Shown: positions 1 through 9,379, counted from the stretch's first letter. The stretch: DNA of 64,000 bases from Emticicia agri (GCF_004168285.1 NZ_SEWF01000006.1:1-64000), one strand, 5' to 3'. Numbers and translations are program-made. Notes: generated by a model from the letters alone, not told the origin.

Positions 1-448
1 GTTTTCTGCTCACAGGCTCTTCATTTCTTGATTCTCTTTTACCCAAAGAAGAATTCTTTTGTAGAGTAAATGGCGAAAAATTCAGACCTGAAAAAGATGA
101 TTCTCCTGTTGGAGGCATTGGGTCTGACCCTTTAAAAGTTTCTTGGAATAGACAAAGTAAAAATTTAAGCATTTATGTTAGAGGAAAAGGAAAACTCGTT
201 GGTTAAAACTATTAATGCCTAATTCAGAAATTGAAATTGGAAAATACCAGTTGACTAACAATAAACTATTAAATGTCGGATTATTTAGTCCTAATAACAA
301 TAGCTCGTTCCCAACTGATTTAATCTCAGAAATAGGCGAAGTAAACATCACAAAGATAGATGGTTACAATTTGTCGGGTACTTTCTTTTTTACATGTAAA
401 GAGTACAAGATAACTAAAGGAGAATTTAACGATATTTCTTATTACTGA
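1..448 (+). pseudogene. Frameshifted small secreted protein, partial copy at the window edge
   Basis: This is the left-most visible copy of the 525-bp unit; its 5' end lies before base 1. The N-terminal frame stops at a TAA near 204-206 (after ...KGKLVG). The rest of the protein continues in another frame from about 215 to the stop at 446-448 (ending FNDISYY). The same break is found in the next copy. Compared with the intact gene at 981-1520, one base appears to be missing in the GGTTAAAACT stretch. The product would be a truncated ~90-residue N-terminal half. Confidence 0.8.
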
Positions 449-455
449 TGTGTTG

Positions 456-973
456 ATGAAAAAAGTGCTATTCAATCATAAAGCTTCAATTTTTATGAAA
501 GCCATGATTTTAACATGCTTTTTGTGTTTTCTGCTCACAGGCTCTTCATTTCTTGATTCTCTTTTACCCAAAGAAGAATTCTTTTGTAGAGTAAATGGCG
601 AAAAATTCAGACCTGAAAAAGATGATTCTCCTGTTGGAGGCATTGGGTCTGACCCTTTAAAAGTTTCTTGGAATAGACAAAGTAAAAATTTAAGCATTTA
701 TGTTAGAGGAAAAGGAAAACTCGTTGGTTAAAACTATTAATGCCTAATTCAGAAATTGAAATTGGAAAATACCAGTTGACTAACAATAAACTATTAAATG
801 TCGGATTATTTAGTCCTAATAACAATAGCTCGTTCCCAACTGATTTAATCTCAGAAATAGGCGAAGTAAACATCACAAAGATAGATGGTTACAATTTGTC
901 GGGTACTTTCTTTTTTACATGTAAAGAGTACAAGATAACTAAAGGAGAATTTAACGATATTTCTTATTACTGA
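456..973 (+). pseudogene. Frameshifted small secreted protein (DUF6252-like), second copy
   Basis: The start at ATG 456 gives MKKVLFNHKASIF, followed by the hydrophobic MILTCFLCFLLTGSS that looks like a signal peptide. The frame ends at TAA 729-731. The remainder (MPNSEIEIGKYQL to FNDISYY) is in another frame, 740-973. Aligned by eye with the intact copy, the two pieces make one ~175-residue protein with a 1-base deletion near 727-735. The N-terminal ~60 codons are identical to the intact gene, the middle is different, and the last ~25 codons are again near-identical. It was therefore duplicated after the frameshift arose. Confidence 0.8.
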
Positions 974-980
974 TGTGTTG

Positions 981-1520
981 ATGAAAAAAGTGCTATTCAA
1001 TCATAAAGCTTCAATTTTTATGAAAGCCATGATTTTAACATGCTTTTTGTGTTTTCTGCTCACAGGCTCTTCATTTCTTGATTCTCTTTTACCCAAAGAA
1101 GAATTCTTTTGTAGAGTAAATGGCGAAAAATTCAGACCTGAAAAAGATGATTCTCCTGTTGGAGGCATTGGTTCTACTCCTTTAAGAGTCGAATGGTATA
1201 AAGACAAAAAAACTTTATTTATAAGTGTTCGTGATAGTCCGAGAGAAATAGGTTTTATAATTCTCTTTCCAAACGAGCAGATTGAAGTTCAATCCTTTTT
1301 ATTGAAACCGGATATAAATGCATCAAAAGCGTATTTTACCCCAAGTAACAGTCATTCAGCGCCAGTTGAAAATATTATTTCTCAGGAAGGCACTTTTACC
1401 GTTTCCAAAATTGATGGCTATAATCTTTCCGGCACATTTGAATTTACCTGTAAGAGTGCCAAAAACGGGAAAGAATATACAATCACTAAAGGAGAGTTTA
1501 ACGATATTTCTTATTACTGA
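981..1520 (+). CDS. Small secreted protein, probable DUF6252 family (intact copy)
   Basis: About 179 residues from ATG 981. An internal Met (MKAMILTCF) could also be the start and would give a tighter signal peptide. The mature part contains FFCRVNGEKFRPE near the start and TFTVSKIDGYNLSGTFEFTCKS near the end, followed by ITKGEFNDISYY. This resembles the beta-sandwich layout of Bacteroidota DUF6252 proteins: an opening F.a.vnG motif and a closing vsGtFsF...G.F motif. The function is unknown and the family call is from memory. It is the only unbroken member of the array and probably the functional locus. Confidence 0.65.
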   Translation: MKKVLFNHKASIFMKAMILTCFLCFLLTGSSFLDSLLPKEEFFCRVNGEKFRPEKDDSPVGGIGSTPLRVEWYKDKKTLFISVRDSPREIGFIILFPNEQIEVQSFLLKPDINASKAYFTPSNSHSAPVENIISQEGTFTVSKIDGYNLSGTFEFTCKSAKNGKEYTITKGEFNDISYY

Positions 1521-1559
1521 TTTTGGTTTTTTAACCTATCGCCCAACTAATAATTCCTA

Positions 1560-2267
1560 CTACTGCAACTGCTTCACTACATCTTTCTTCTCAATAAACC
1601 CGACATTTGACCATTGGATGGTTTTGTTTTTGTAGAGTTGTAAAACAGGTAAAGCATCTACTCCCAAACTTTTGCATAAGGCCTGGTTATCGTCGGCATT
1701 GATGCGTATTACTTCTACTTGCGCTTTCATATCCGAAGCAATTTCTTTCAGATATGGTTCCATTCTTTTACAGGGTTCACACCAGTCGGCATAGAAATCT
1801 ATCAATACCAGTTTATCAGAATCAATCAACTGATTGAATTGTTGTTGGCTCATGCCTTCAGGTTTGGTTGAACCCTCAGTAGTTTCCGGCAAATTAGCTG
1901 CCCGCCATTTCATGATTCCTCCGTCTAATTCATAGACTTCCTTAAAACCCATTTCACGCATTTTTTTTGCGGCGGCGGCACTACGTGCTCCACTCAGACA
2001 ATACACAAACACAGGGTTCGATTTATCCATGCCCTCAATTCTGGCTGCAAAATTAGTGTCTCTCCAGTTAATATTTTTAGCATCTGTTAAATGTCCTTTG
2101 GCAAATTCTTCCGGTGTTCTTACATCAAGTACAGTTTCATTAGCCAATTCTTTAATTTTCTCCGAAAACGTATCAGCCGGAAGGTTAGTTGACTGGCTTT
2201 GTCCTTGTGAACAAGCTGCGCCAAGTATCGAGATAAATATCAGGCAGGTATAAAAGTATCTTTTCAT
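1560..2267 (-). CDS. Rhodanese-thioredoxin fusion lipoprotein
   Basis: The N-terminus (MKRYFYTCLIFISILGAAC) is a lipoprotein signal with lipobox LGAAC, so the protein is membrane-anchored outside the cytoplasm. Residues ~35-115 form a rhodanese domain with the active-site loop VYCLSGARS (catalytic Cys). Residues ~130-235 form a thioredoxin domain with the redox motif WCEPCK instead of the usual WCGPC. Such fusions probably handle sulfane sulfur or thiol oxidation in the periplasm; the substrate is unknown. I start at the second of two consecutive Met codons. A -7 element lies at 2291-2298, and the gene stands alone. Confidence 0.85.
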   Translation of the reverse strand: MKRYFYTCLIFISILGAACSQGQSQSTNLPADTFSEKIKELANETVLDVRTPEEFAKGHLTDAKNINWRDTNFAARIEGMDKSNPVFVYCLSGARSAAAAKKMREMGFKEVYELDGGIMKWRAANLPETTEGSTKPEGMSQQQFNQLIDSDKLVLIDFYADWCEPCKRMEPYLKEIASDMKAQVEVIRINADDNQALCKSLGVDALPVLQLYKNKTIQWSNVGFIEKKDVVKQLQ

Positions 2268-2290
2268 CATAGTATTGTCTTATCTGATAG

Positions 2291-2298
2291 CAAATATA
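2291..2298 (-). promoter_or_regulatory. Bacteroidota -7 element (TATATTTG)
   Basis: On the minus strand the sequence TATATTTG matches the TAnnTTTG -7 consensus and lies about 24 bp before the rhodanese-thioredoxin start. No clear TTG -33 element is visible upstream. Confidence 0.5.
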
Positions 2299-2459
2299 GG
2301 ATATACATCTTTATTATACATATGATTATTATCAGATTTGCTACAATATAAATAATAAGAGAGATAACCAGTTAATGTTGTACCCTTCTTATAAATAGCA
2401 AATTTTTCAACATTGTGTCATTTGCATCAATTATGGCAACTCATTCGTAAGAAACCAAA

Positions 2460-2516
2460 CATAATTAACCCATAATATTGACTTAACATTTACTTAATAT
2501 TGGCGCAGTAGTTTTG
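2460..2516 (+). promoter_or_regulatory. Pho-box-like direct repeats plus -7 element
   Basis: Four consecutive 11-bp units occur at 2460 (CATAATTAACC), 2471 (CATAATATTGA), 2482 (CTTAACATTTA) and 2493 (CTTAATATTGG). They are followed by a perfect -7 element TAGTTTTG at 2509-2516. The CTTAACATT unit at 2482 starts 27 bp before the -7, the same spacing as upstream of the SusC gene. PhoB-type regulators bind 11-bp-spaced direct repeats, and no -33 TTG is present, which suits an activator-dependent promoter. Assignment to PhoB is inference. Confidence 0.6.
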
Positions 2517-2547
2517 CATCGTGAAAATTAAGACACGAAAAACCAAT

Positions 2548-5364
2548 ATGAACAAGATAAAAATTTCTACTACGCTATTTTTGCTATTTGCTACTTTTCT
2601 CACTTTTGCCCAGTCGGGTACTATTTGCGGAACAATTAAAGATGCTAAAACCAACGAAGATTTAATAGGTGCTACTGTTAAAGTTGATGGCACCGCTTTG
2701 GGTACAGTTACTGATGTAAACGGTTTCTTTTCGATTGCTAAGGTTCCGGCAGGTAAAGCAAAAATAGTGATTACTTATGTTTCTTATAAAGATAAAGTAA
2801 TTGCTGATGTAGCAGTTGTGGCAGATAATGTTACAGAAATCAATACATTCCTTGAAGAAGAAGGAGCAGTTTTACAGGAAGTAAAAGTAACGGCCAGCCG
2901 ATTGACAAACACTGAGGTATCGGTAATTTCAGAAATAAAAGCAGCCCAGATGGTGGTAAACGGTATTTCGGCACAACAGATTGCCAAATCTCTTGACCGT
3001 GATGCCGCACAGGTAGTAAAACGTGTACCAGGTATTACCATTGTAGGTGATAGATTTATCAACATCAGAGGTCTGAACTCACGTTATAATAATGTAATGT
3101 TGCACAATGCTTTTACGCCAAGTATGGAAACTGACGTAAAATCGTTCTCGTTTGATATTATCCCAAGTTCACAAATCGACAGAATGTTGATTTTCAAAAG
3201 CCCATCGGCTGAATTACCCGGCGAATTTGCCGGTGGTTTAGTAAAAATCTTCACCAAGAATATTCCTGATAGAAACTCTTTAGTAATCGATTACAGCACT
3301 TCTTACCGTAGTAATACTACTTTCGGCGATTTCTATCAGCCTAATCAGGGCAAAAACTACTGGACAGGCTTTAACAACGGTTATTACGATTTGCCTAAGT
3401 ATTTTCCGGCTAATATCAGCCAGATTGGCAACAATCCTGCAGCCTTAGAAACGGCAGGTCGGTCATTGAAAAACGAATGGATTGCCAATCAGGGTACTGC
3501 CACACCAGACCAGAGAATTGGTGTAACAGGTAACTACAGATTTAATATAGGTAATGTAAAAGCTGGTAATGTAACAGCTGTGAACTACTCAGATACCCGT
3601 ACTAATTTTGTGGTTGACCGTAACGACTTCAATGCCAATATCGACAATACTCAATCTCCGATTTATAATTTTAACGACCAGCAATATAGCCGCAATATCC
3701 GTGTGGGTATTATGCACAACTGGGCATTCCGTTTGAATGAGAATCATTCTATTGAATTTAAAAACCTATTCAACCAGTTAAGCAATTCAAACTATACCCG
3801 TCGTACAGGTCGTGCCATTGAGGCTAACTATAACCCTGATAACCACTCATTTAATCAGGTATATCGTGGGATTTACACCGGACAATTAACGGGTAAACAT
3901 ACCGTAGCTAAAGGTAAAACAACCATCGACTGGGTAGTTGGCTATAATAATTCTTACCGTGACCAACCTGACTACCGTCGTTATCGTTCAGATGTGGACC
4001 AAACCAGTGGTTCAAAAACTGTTTATATTCCGGTTGGTACAGCACAGGCTTTCTTCTTAGGGAGATGGTTCTCGAAAATGATAGAAAACGGTTATACCGG
4101 AGCAGTAAATGTAAGTCAGAAAATTACGCTTTCGAAAGAAAAAGAAACCGAAATGGAATTGAAAGCAGGGGTTTTCTATGAGAAAAAAGACCGTACTTTC
4201 GATGGTAGAAACTTAGGTTATGTACGTAGTTCTAACTTTAACGGAGAGCTTTTTACTGCCCCCATTAATGTTATCTTCAATAACATCAATAATACCAATG
4301 GTATCAGAATTGACGAGCAGACTAACCCTAATGACTCTTATACCGCAGGTAATAAATTATTAGCTTATTATGCAAACGCAAATATTCCGCTTACCAAAAA
4401 ACTGAATATTATCGGTGGGGTACGTGTAGAAGACAATACACAAAGCTTGCAAAGTGCCTTTATTGGTGGTGCTAAAGTATCAGTGAGAAATCCTGTGCTT
4501 AGTGTGCTTCCATCGGCTAACCTTTCTTACAACTTCTCTGAAAAAATGCTGGTAAGAGCTGCTTACGGACAAACCATCAACCGTCCTGAATTCAGAGAGT
4601 TAGCGCCTTTCTCTTTTTATGATTTCGATTTCAACGTAGTATATGAAGGTTATACAGGCTTAAAAATTTCAACTGTAAACAACTTTGATGCCCGTTGGGA
4701 GTTTTATCCGACACCATCTGAGGTGATTAGCGTAGCGGCCTTCCACAAAGATTTCAGAAATCCGATTGAGATTGAAGTAGAAGCAGGTAGTGGCTCATTA
4801 GGCGCAAAAACTTTCATTTATAACAATGCCAAAAGTGCCAGAAGTACAGGTATCGAATTAGAAATCAAGAAAGGTCTGGCAAGCATCACTTCATCAAAAC
4901 TGCTTGAAAGAGTAAGCGTATTGTTTAATACTACCTTACTGGTAAGTAAAGTAAAACTAAGAGATGGTTCGGTGGGTCAGTCAGACAATCGTCCGTTACA
5001 AGGACAGTCTCCATACATTGTGAATACAGGTATCAACTACAACGACCAGGACAGAGACTTTCAGGTGAATGTTCTTTACAATGTAATTGGTAAAAGAATC
5101 TTCGCCGTAGGTTTTGATGGCTACCCTGACCTTTATGAAATGCCAAGAAATGTACTTGACCTTACTTTCTCGAAAGGGGTAGGAAGAGATAACAGATTTG
5201 TAATCAAAGGCGGTGTGAACGACATTTTCAACCAGGCAGCTTTGATTTTACAGGATGGTAATCAGGATGGCAAATTCGACCGTAAGAAAGATGAAATCAT
5301 GCAGGAGTACAGACCGGGCAGATTATTCTCTATAGGTGTGAGCTACACTTTAAATGGCAAATAA
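2548..5364 (+). CDS. TonB-dependent outer-membrane receptor
   Basis: About 938 residues from ATG 2548 (MNKIKISTTLFLL signal peptide). An upstream GTG at 2521 is in frame but sits only ~4 bp after the -7 element and is unlikely. Residues ~25-110 are a carboxypeptidase-regulatory-like beta domain (GTIKDAKTNEDLIGATV). Residues ~125-235 are the TonB plug (RVPGITIVGDRFINIRGLN), and the rest is a beta-barrel ending in a typical short strand (FSIGVSYTLNGK). It imports an unidentified ligand using TonB energy. It is paired with the beta-helix lipoprotein 61 bp downstream and preceded by Pho-box-like repeats, suggesting a phosphorus-linked ligand. Confidence 0.9.
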   Translation: MNKIKISTTLFLLFATFLTFAQSGTICGTIKDAKTNEDLIGATVKVDGTALGTVTDVNGFFSIAKVPAGKAKIVITYVSYKDKVIADVAVVADNVTEINTFLEEEGAVLQEVKVTASRLTNTEVSVISEIKAAQMVVNGISAQQIAKSLDRDAAQVVKRVPGITIVGDRFINIRGLNSRYNNVMLHNAFTPSMETDVKSFSFDIIPSSQIDRMLIFKSPSAELPGEFAGGLVKIFTKNIPDRNSLVIDYSTSYRSNTTFGDFYQPNQGKNYWTGFNNGYYDLPKYFPANISQIGNNPAALETAGRSLKNEWIANQGTATPDQRIGVTGNYRFNIGNVKAGNVTAVNYSDTRTNFVVDRNDFNANIDNTQSPIYNFNDQQYSRNIRVGIMHNWAFRLNENHSIEFKNLFNQLSNSNYTRRTGRAIEANYNPDNHSFNQVYRGIYTGQLTGKHTVAKGKTTIDWVVGYNNSYRDQPDYRRYRSDVDQTSGSKTVYIPVGTAQAFFLGRWFSKMIENGYTGAVNVSQKITLSKEKETEMELKAGVFYEKKDRTFDGRNLGYVRSSNFNGELFTAPINVIFNNINNTNGIRIDEQTNPNDSYTAGNKLLAYYANANIPLTKKLNIIGGVRVEDNTQSLQSAFIGGAKVSVRNPVLSVLPSANLSYNFSEKMLVRAAYGQTINRPEFRELAPFSFYDFDFNVVYEGYTGLKISTVNNFDARWEFYPTPSEVISVAAFHKDFRNPIEIEVEAGSGSLGAKTFIYNNAKSARSTGIELEIKKGLASITSSKLLERVSVLFNTTLLVSKVKLRDGSVGQSDNRPLQGQSPYIVNTGINYNDQDRDFQVNVLYNVIGKRIFAVGFDGYPDLYEMPRNVLDLTFSKGVGRDNRFVIKGGVNDIFNQAALILQDGNQDGKFDRKKDEIMQEYRPGRLFSIGVSYTLNGK

Positions 5365-5425
5365 CAAACGAATCATAGAGTAAAATTAAACATTCACTGA
5401 GTTTACATTATAAACCCCAAAAATT

Positions 5426-7186
5426 ATGCAATTTTCTAAATTCTCTCGATTGTTTGCAGCGTGTACAATGGCAGTTTCTGCTGTGTTTGTACTGAATGCA
5501 TGTAAAGAAGATGAAGAAGTGTTCCCGGCACCAAGTGTATCGGCAGGTACAGAAGCATCAGGTGTGCCAGGTGCTAAAGTTAACGTTACGGCTTCTATCA
5601 GTGCACCAGCAGGCTTAAAAACCTTGACAGTTTTGAAAAACGGAGCAGCATTTGATACTAAAACATATACTGCCAACGAAACATCAGATAACTATACCAA
5701 AGAATATACCATTGAAAATTTAGCTGCTGGTACAGCTGTTAACTTCACAATCATTGCAACAGACAGCAAAAACCAATCGTCGGCTCCTGCTACATTTACT
5801 GTAAAATCAACGGCTGTTCCTCCAAAAGAAATAGTAACAGTAAAAGGTGTATTAACAGGAAACGTAACCTGGTCGAAAAGCAAAATCTATAAATTATCAG
5901 GTTTTGTGCGTGTAGGTGGCGACACTACTGCCGTTACAGCAGCAGGTGCAGCAACAGGTACACTTACCATTGAGCCTGGTACAGTTATTATCGGCGAACG
6001 TGCTACGAAAGGAACTTTGATTATTCAGCGTGGTAGCAAAATCATCGCTAATGGTACAGCCACTGAACCTATCGTGTTTACATCAGAGCGTGGTGTAGGT
6101 GAGCGTGAAGCAGGTGACTGGGGTGGTTTAGTCATTTGTGGTAAAGCAGCAAATAACTTACCTGGTGGTTCTGGTCAATTAGAAGGTAGCTATAAAGGCT
6201 GGCATGGTGGCACAGATGACGCTGACAACTCAGGTAGTCTGAAATATGTACGTGTTGAATATGCAGGAGTACCTATCAACCCAAATCAGGAAATTAACTC
6301 TTTCACTTTCGGTTCAGTAGGTAGTGGTACCGTATTGGAGTACTTACAGGCTTCTTACGGTGGCGATGATGCTTTTGAGTGGTTTGGTGGTACTGTAAAC
6401 GCTAAATATTTGGTTTCTTACAGAACATTGGATGATGATTTTGATATGGATAACGGTTTTAGAGGAAATATCCAGTTTGCCGTAGCACTTCGTGGTGCAA
6501 CAAGTGCTGACCAATCAGGTTCAAACGGATTTGAAGTGGATAACGACGGACAAGGAACTGCTAATGAACCATTCACTTCGCCAACACTTGCCAACGTTTC
6601 GTTGATTGGTGCTAAACAAAGCCAGGAGACATTTATCAGTACTTTGTTCCAGAATGGTATGCACTTGCGTCGTAATAACAGAATTAAAGTATATAATACA
6701 TTCATAACAGGTTTCCCTAACGGCATCTATATTGATGGTGCTACTACAGCAGCTAACGCCAATGGTGGTTCTTTAGTATTGAACAACATCGTATTGGCTG
6801 GTGTAACAGGTTGGGGTTCAAATGGTTACGGACAAGGAGCAGCTACACAACCACAAGGTTTCCCTGTGCGTGATGTTAATACCGCCACTCCTGCCGCTGA
6901 CTTAATGATTGGTACTAAAAAACCATCTGAGTGGTTTGCAGGTCTTACAGGTAACAAAACAGTAGCTTCGTGGTCAACTACTGGTGTGAGCAATAGCGTA
7001 TTCGGTACTGGCCGTCCAACATTTACAATTATTGGTACAGCCGCTGATGCTTTAAACAAAGCGGTTACAGTACCAACTTTACCGGCGTTCTTTACAGCTA
7101 CTACTTATGTAGGTGCATTCAATGATACAGACTGGACTGCAACATGGGCAGAGTTTAACCCAAGTACAGTAACTTATATTAAGTAA
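5426..7186 (+). CDS. Surface/periplasmic beta-helix lipoprotein, receptor partner
   Basis: 586 residues. The N-terminus ends in the lipobox VLNAC followed by an acidic KEDEE stretch, often a surface-export signal in Bacteroidota lipoproteins. Residues ~35-130 look like an Ig-like/fibronectin-type module. The rest has the GTLTIEPGTVIIG...GTLIIQRGSKIIANG pattern and later right-handed beta-helix turns. Related proteins recur next to TonB receptors in this phylum and probably bind the ligand. It shares an operon with the receptor (61-bp gap). No catalytic motif is recognised; ligand and exact family are unknown. Confidence 0.75.
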   Translation: MQFSKFSRLFAACTMAVSAVFVLNACKEDEEVFPAPSVSAGTEASGVPGAKVNVTASISAPAGLKTLTVLKNGAAFDTKTYTANETSDNYTKEYTIENLAAGTAVNFTIIATDSKNQSSAPATFTVKSTAVPPKEIVTVKGVLTGNVTWSKSKIYKLSGFVRVGGDTTAVTAAGAATGTLTIEPGTVIIGERATKGTLIIQRGSKIIANGTATEPIVFTSERGVGEREAGDWGGLVICGKAANNLPGGSGQLEGSYKGWHGGTDDADNSGSLKYVRVEYAGVPINPNQEINSFTFGSVGSGTVLEYLQASYGGDDAFEWFGGTVNAKYLVSYRTLDDDFDMDNGFRGNIQFAVALRGATSADQSGSNGFEVDNDGQGTANEPFTSPTLANVSLIGAKQSQETFISTLFQNGMHLRRNNRIKVYNTFITGFPNGIYIDGATTAANANGGSLVLNNIVLAGVTGWGSNGYGQGAATQPQGFPVRDVNTATPAADLMIGTKKPSEWFAGLTGNKTVASWSTTGVSNSVFGTGRPTFTIIGTAADALNKAVTVPTLPAFFTATTYVGAFNDTDWTATWAEFNPSTVTYIK

Positions 7187-7200
7187 TATTTCTGAGAAAA

Positions 7201-7311
7201 AGTACCCCATCCCCAACCCTTCCGCATCGGCGTTCCGACCCAACAATGGGGAAGGGAGTTAAAGTCCCTCTCCCCACTGTTGGGGAGAAGGATTTAGGGA
7301 GAGGGGTTTTG
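7201..7311. repeat. GC-rich palindromic repeat (CCCCAACAATGGGG type)
   Basis: An imperfect inverted repeat pairs CCCAACAATGGGGAAGGG (7239-7256) with CCTCTCCCCACTGTTGGG (7266-7283), flanked by CCCATCCCC and AGAGGGGTTTT. It follows the beta-helix lipoprotein gene directly and could also stop transcription. The composition is much richer in G+C than the surroundings, as for dispersed REP-like elements. Confidence 0.7.
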
Positions 7312-7342
7312 TATTACTTTTTCTGATTGCCTGAACACCAAT

Positions 7343-7891
7343 ATGAAGAAAATTTTTGTATTATGTATTTGTCTGCTCACGCTATCATGCGAAAAAGACA
7401 AGTATGATGTAAATACCTATTTTGATAAAGCACAACAAGATTCTTTACTGACAAATATCATAACCTATATTTATCAAAAGGCTCCTCAGTCAAGCAATCA
7501 AACAAGATTCCAGCCACAATACCGGAATTTTTATGTAGGTGTTCTACCAAAATTCAGTATCCAGAATTATTACATCGCACCCGATAGTACACATTATTTT
7601 TTTGTGATTCGTCCGGTTGGTGGTCTGCCTTTTAAAAGGGGTGTAATAGGTCGATATAAATTAGGCAAAAACCTGATGCCGACTGATTTTGAAGAAGTGG
7701 TAAATACACCGCATCTCGACGAAAAAGTAGTGAAGGAACGAGGAAAGTTCTTGTTTAATGAACTGATTAAAAATGGCAATTTAGATAAGTATCTATCCAT
7801 GAAGCATTATGTTGAATGGCCTGATGCAAATCTAATTTATGATAAAAAACTGAATGAATGGGTAGCGCCCAGACCTGAATCCATACAATAA
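7343..7891 (+). CDS. Hypothetical lipoprotein
   Basis: 182 residues with a short lipoprotein signal (MKKIFVLCICLLTLSC, lipobox LTLSC). The mature part is rich in aromatic and basic residues (YRNFYVGVLPKF, HYFFVIRPVGGLPF). I do not recognise a family. It lies after a palindromic repeat and before a terminator, so it is probably a single-gene unit rather than part of the receptor operon. Confidence 0.75.
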   Translation: MKKIFVLCICLLTLSCEKDKYDVNTYFDKAQQDSLLTNIITYIYQKAPQSSNQTRFQPQYRNFYVGVLPKFSIQNYYIAPDSTHYFFVIRPVGGLPFKRGVIGRYKLGKNLMPTDFEEVVNTPHLDEKVVKERGKFLFNELIKNGNLDKYLSMKHYVEWPDANLIYDKKLNEWVAPRPESIQ

Positions 7892-7972
7892 AAGACATTA
7901 GTTTAAATACTAAAAGACTATCAGCCCTTTGGTTGAGAATTGAATCAGCAGATTCATATTGGTGTTAAATCA

Positions 7973-8005
7973 GAAAAGTCAGGAGCCTTGCTTCTGACTT
8001 TTTCT
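7973..8005 (+). terminator. Rho-independent terminator
   Basis: The stem AAAAGTCAG / CTGACTTTTT with a short loop is followed by TTTCTTTT. It ends the hypothetical lipoprotein transcript. Confidence 0.75.
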
Positions 8006-8077
8006 TTTGGTTGAATATTTTAGCAATAAATTTGTTGTTATTTTCTTTTAACAATAAGTTTATTGTTAAACTACAAG

Positions 8078-9199
8078 TTACTTCTCCTCCTTCTTCTTCC
8101 CCCTTTTTTCCATGCCTTTAAAATTAAAAATCACTTTCCCTACCCGGGGTTGGTTATCACCAATCAGGAAGCCGAAGGGTTTTAAATCATCAATCCTATC
8201 GAAAATTACTTTTAAAATGGCCGTTAAGGGAATAGATAGAAACATACCCGCAACTCCCCATAAAGCACCACCTATAAGTACTACTATAATAGAGACAAGT
8301 GCGTTTACATTCACTTTGCTTGCTACAATTTTGGGTACAATCAGATTGTTATCTATAAATTGCACTACCGAAAATAATACAATTACCCAAATTGCATAGC
8401 TGGGTTCTTTAGTGGTCAGTGCCATTAAAATAGGAAAAACCATCGCTATCATATTTCCAATATAAGGGATTAAATTGAGAAGGGCAGCGATGATACCCAT
8501 TAAAATAGCATACTCAATTCCCATAATTAATAATCCTGCTGAAATAAGTGTGGCCACTATTACTGCTTCAGTAAGCAAGCCTATAAGGTAGCTTTGAATA
8601 AGCGTTTTGGTTTCATACAATACTTCTTCTACAATTTTCTTTTTAGGACCCTGAAAAAGCATGGCAATAAACTCAAGCAATAAAGGCTTATAGAACAGAA
8701 TAAGAAAGATATAGACCGGCATCAGAATGAGTAAGGTAAATATATTACCCATAGCACCCAGCGTGGCAGTAATTACAGCACTACCATTTTTCAAGCCCTG
8801 GTCTTTGGCACTTTCAATGCCTTGCTGAATCTTGGGCTTGCTGAGATTAAAGGTCTGGGAAACCCAGTTAATAGTATTCTGGGCAAATTCATCGAGTTTT
8901 TCTTTAAACTGTGGTGCTGAATCGCTGAACATAACTAATTGCGAACCAATAAAAAACATCACTCCGCCAATAACAACAGTTGCCAGCAGAATGGCTAATG
9001 CAATAGCTAATATCTTGTTGAAGTTTTTGCTCATCAGAAAATTAACTATCGGATTGAGCAGAATGGCTACAATAGTAGCTAATAAAAAGGGAATAATGAT
9101 GCCTTGCCCGATATACAGTATATAGAAAAAGGCCAGTAACCCTATAGTGATTTGAGCCAGTTTGAGATAGACGGGTATTTTAGAAGATGATGAGTCCAT
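8078..9199 (-). CDS. AI-2E family transporter (PerM-like permease)
   Basis: About 373 residues from Met at 9199 (MDSSSSKIPVYLKLAQ). A longer reading to 9280 adds 27 residues but no signal. Several hydrophobic helices are visible: two near residues 15-60, one near 65-95, then a long central segment, then four to five helices in the C-terminal half with the conserved PYIGNMIAMVFP stretch. The family exports small molecules, and members have been linked to AI-2 export, sodium/proton antiport and envelope stress; the substrate here is open. The C-terminal tail is very lysine-rich. It is transcribed away from DUF5690. Confidence 0.85.
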   Translation of the reverse strand: MDSSSSKIPVYLKLAQITIGLLAFFYILYIGQGIIIPFLLATIVAILLNPIVNFLMSKNFNKILAIALAILLATVVIGGVMFFIGSQLVMFSDSAPQFKEKLDEFAQNTINWVSQTFNLSKPKIQQGIESAKDQGLKNGSAVITATLGAMGNIFTLLILMPVYIFLILFYKPLLLEFIAMLFQGPKKKIVEEVLYETKTLIQSYLIGLLTEAVIVATLISAGLLIMGIEYAILMGIIAALLNLIPYIGNMIAMVFPILMALTTKEPSYAIWVIVLFSVVQFIDNNLIVPKIVASKVNVNALVSIIVVLIGGALWGVAGMFLSIPLTAILKVIFDRIDDLKPFGFLIGDNQPRVGKVIFNFKGMEKRGKKKEEK

Positions 9200-9379
9200 T
9201 AGTTTGTTTCTTATTAGGTGTTTGACTTTATAGATATTGAATCTATTTAAAAACCCTATCCAGACTGATTTTATAGCCAATTCAATAGAACAAAGGTGTT
9301 TATACGTTGAAAGATAAAAGTTATGTGGAATGCTACGTATATAGATTGTGGAATTAATTCCTCAGCCTGAAATTCTTTA

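Larger units (their letters stand above)
1..1169 (+). repeat. 525-bp direct tandem repeat array
   Basis: Bases 1-525 and 526-1050 are repeated with a period of exactly 525 and encode identical peptides. A third unit starts at 1051 and stays identical to about 1169, after which the sequence diverges into the intact gene's own middle part. The array continues off the left edge of the window, so the copy number is unknown. Each unit spans one small secreted-protein gene. Confidence 0.95.

Noticed and set aside
700-760. Programmed ribosomal frameshifting in the duplicated small gene
   Set aside because: GGTTAAAACT contains no proper slippery heptamer in the reading frame before the stop, and the intact paralogue needs no shift; a simple deletion explains it.
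1-1050. Tandem direct repeats as a CRISPR array
   Set aside because: The 525-bp units are whole genes without spacers; no cas genes are nearby.
2521-2547. GTG 2521 as start of the TonB receptor
   Set aside because: It lies only ~4 bp after the -7 element and would add residues before a good signal peptide starting at 2548.
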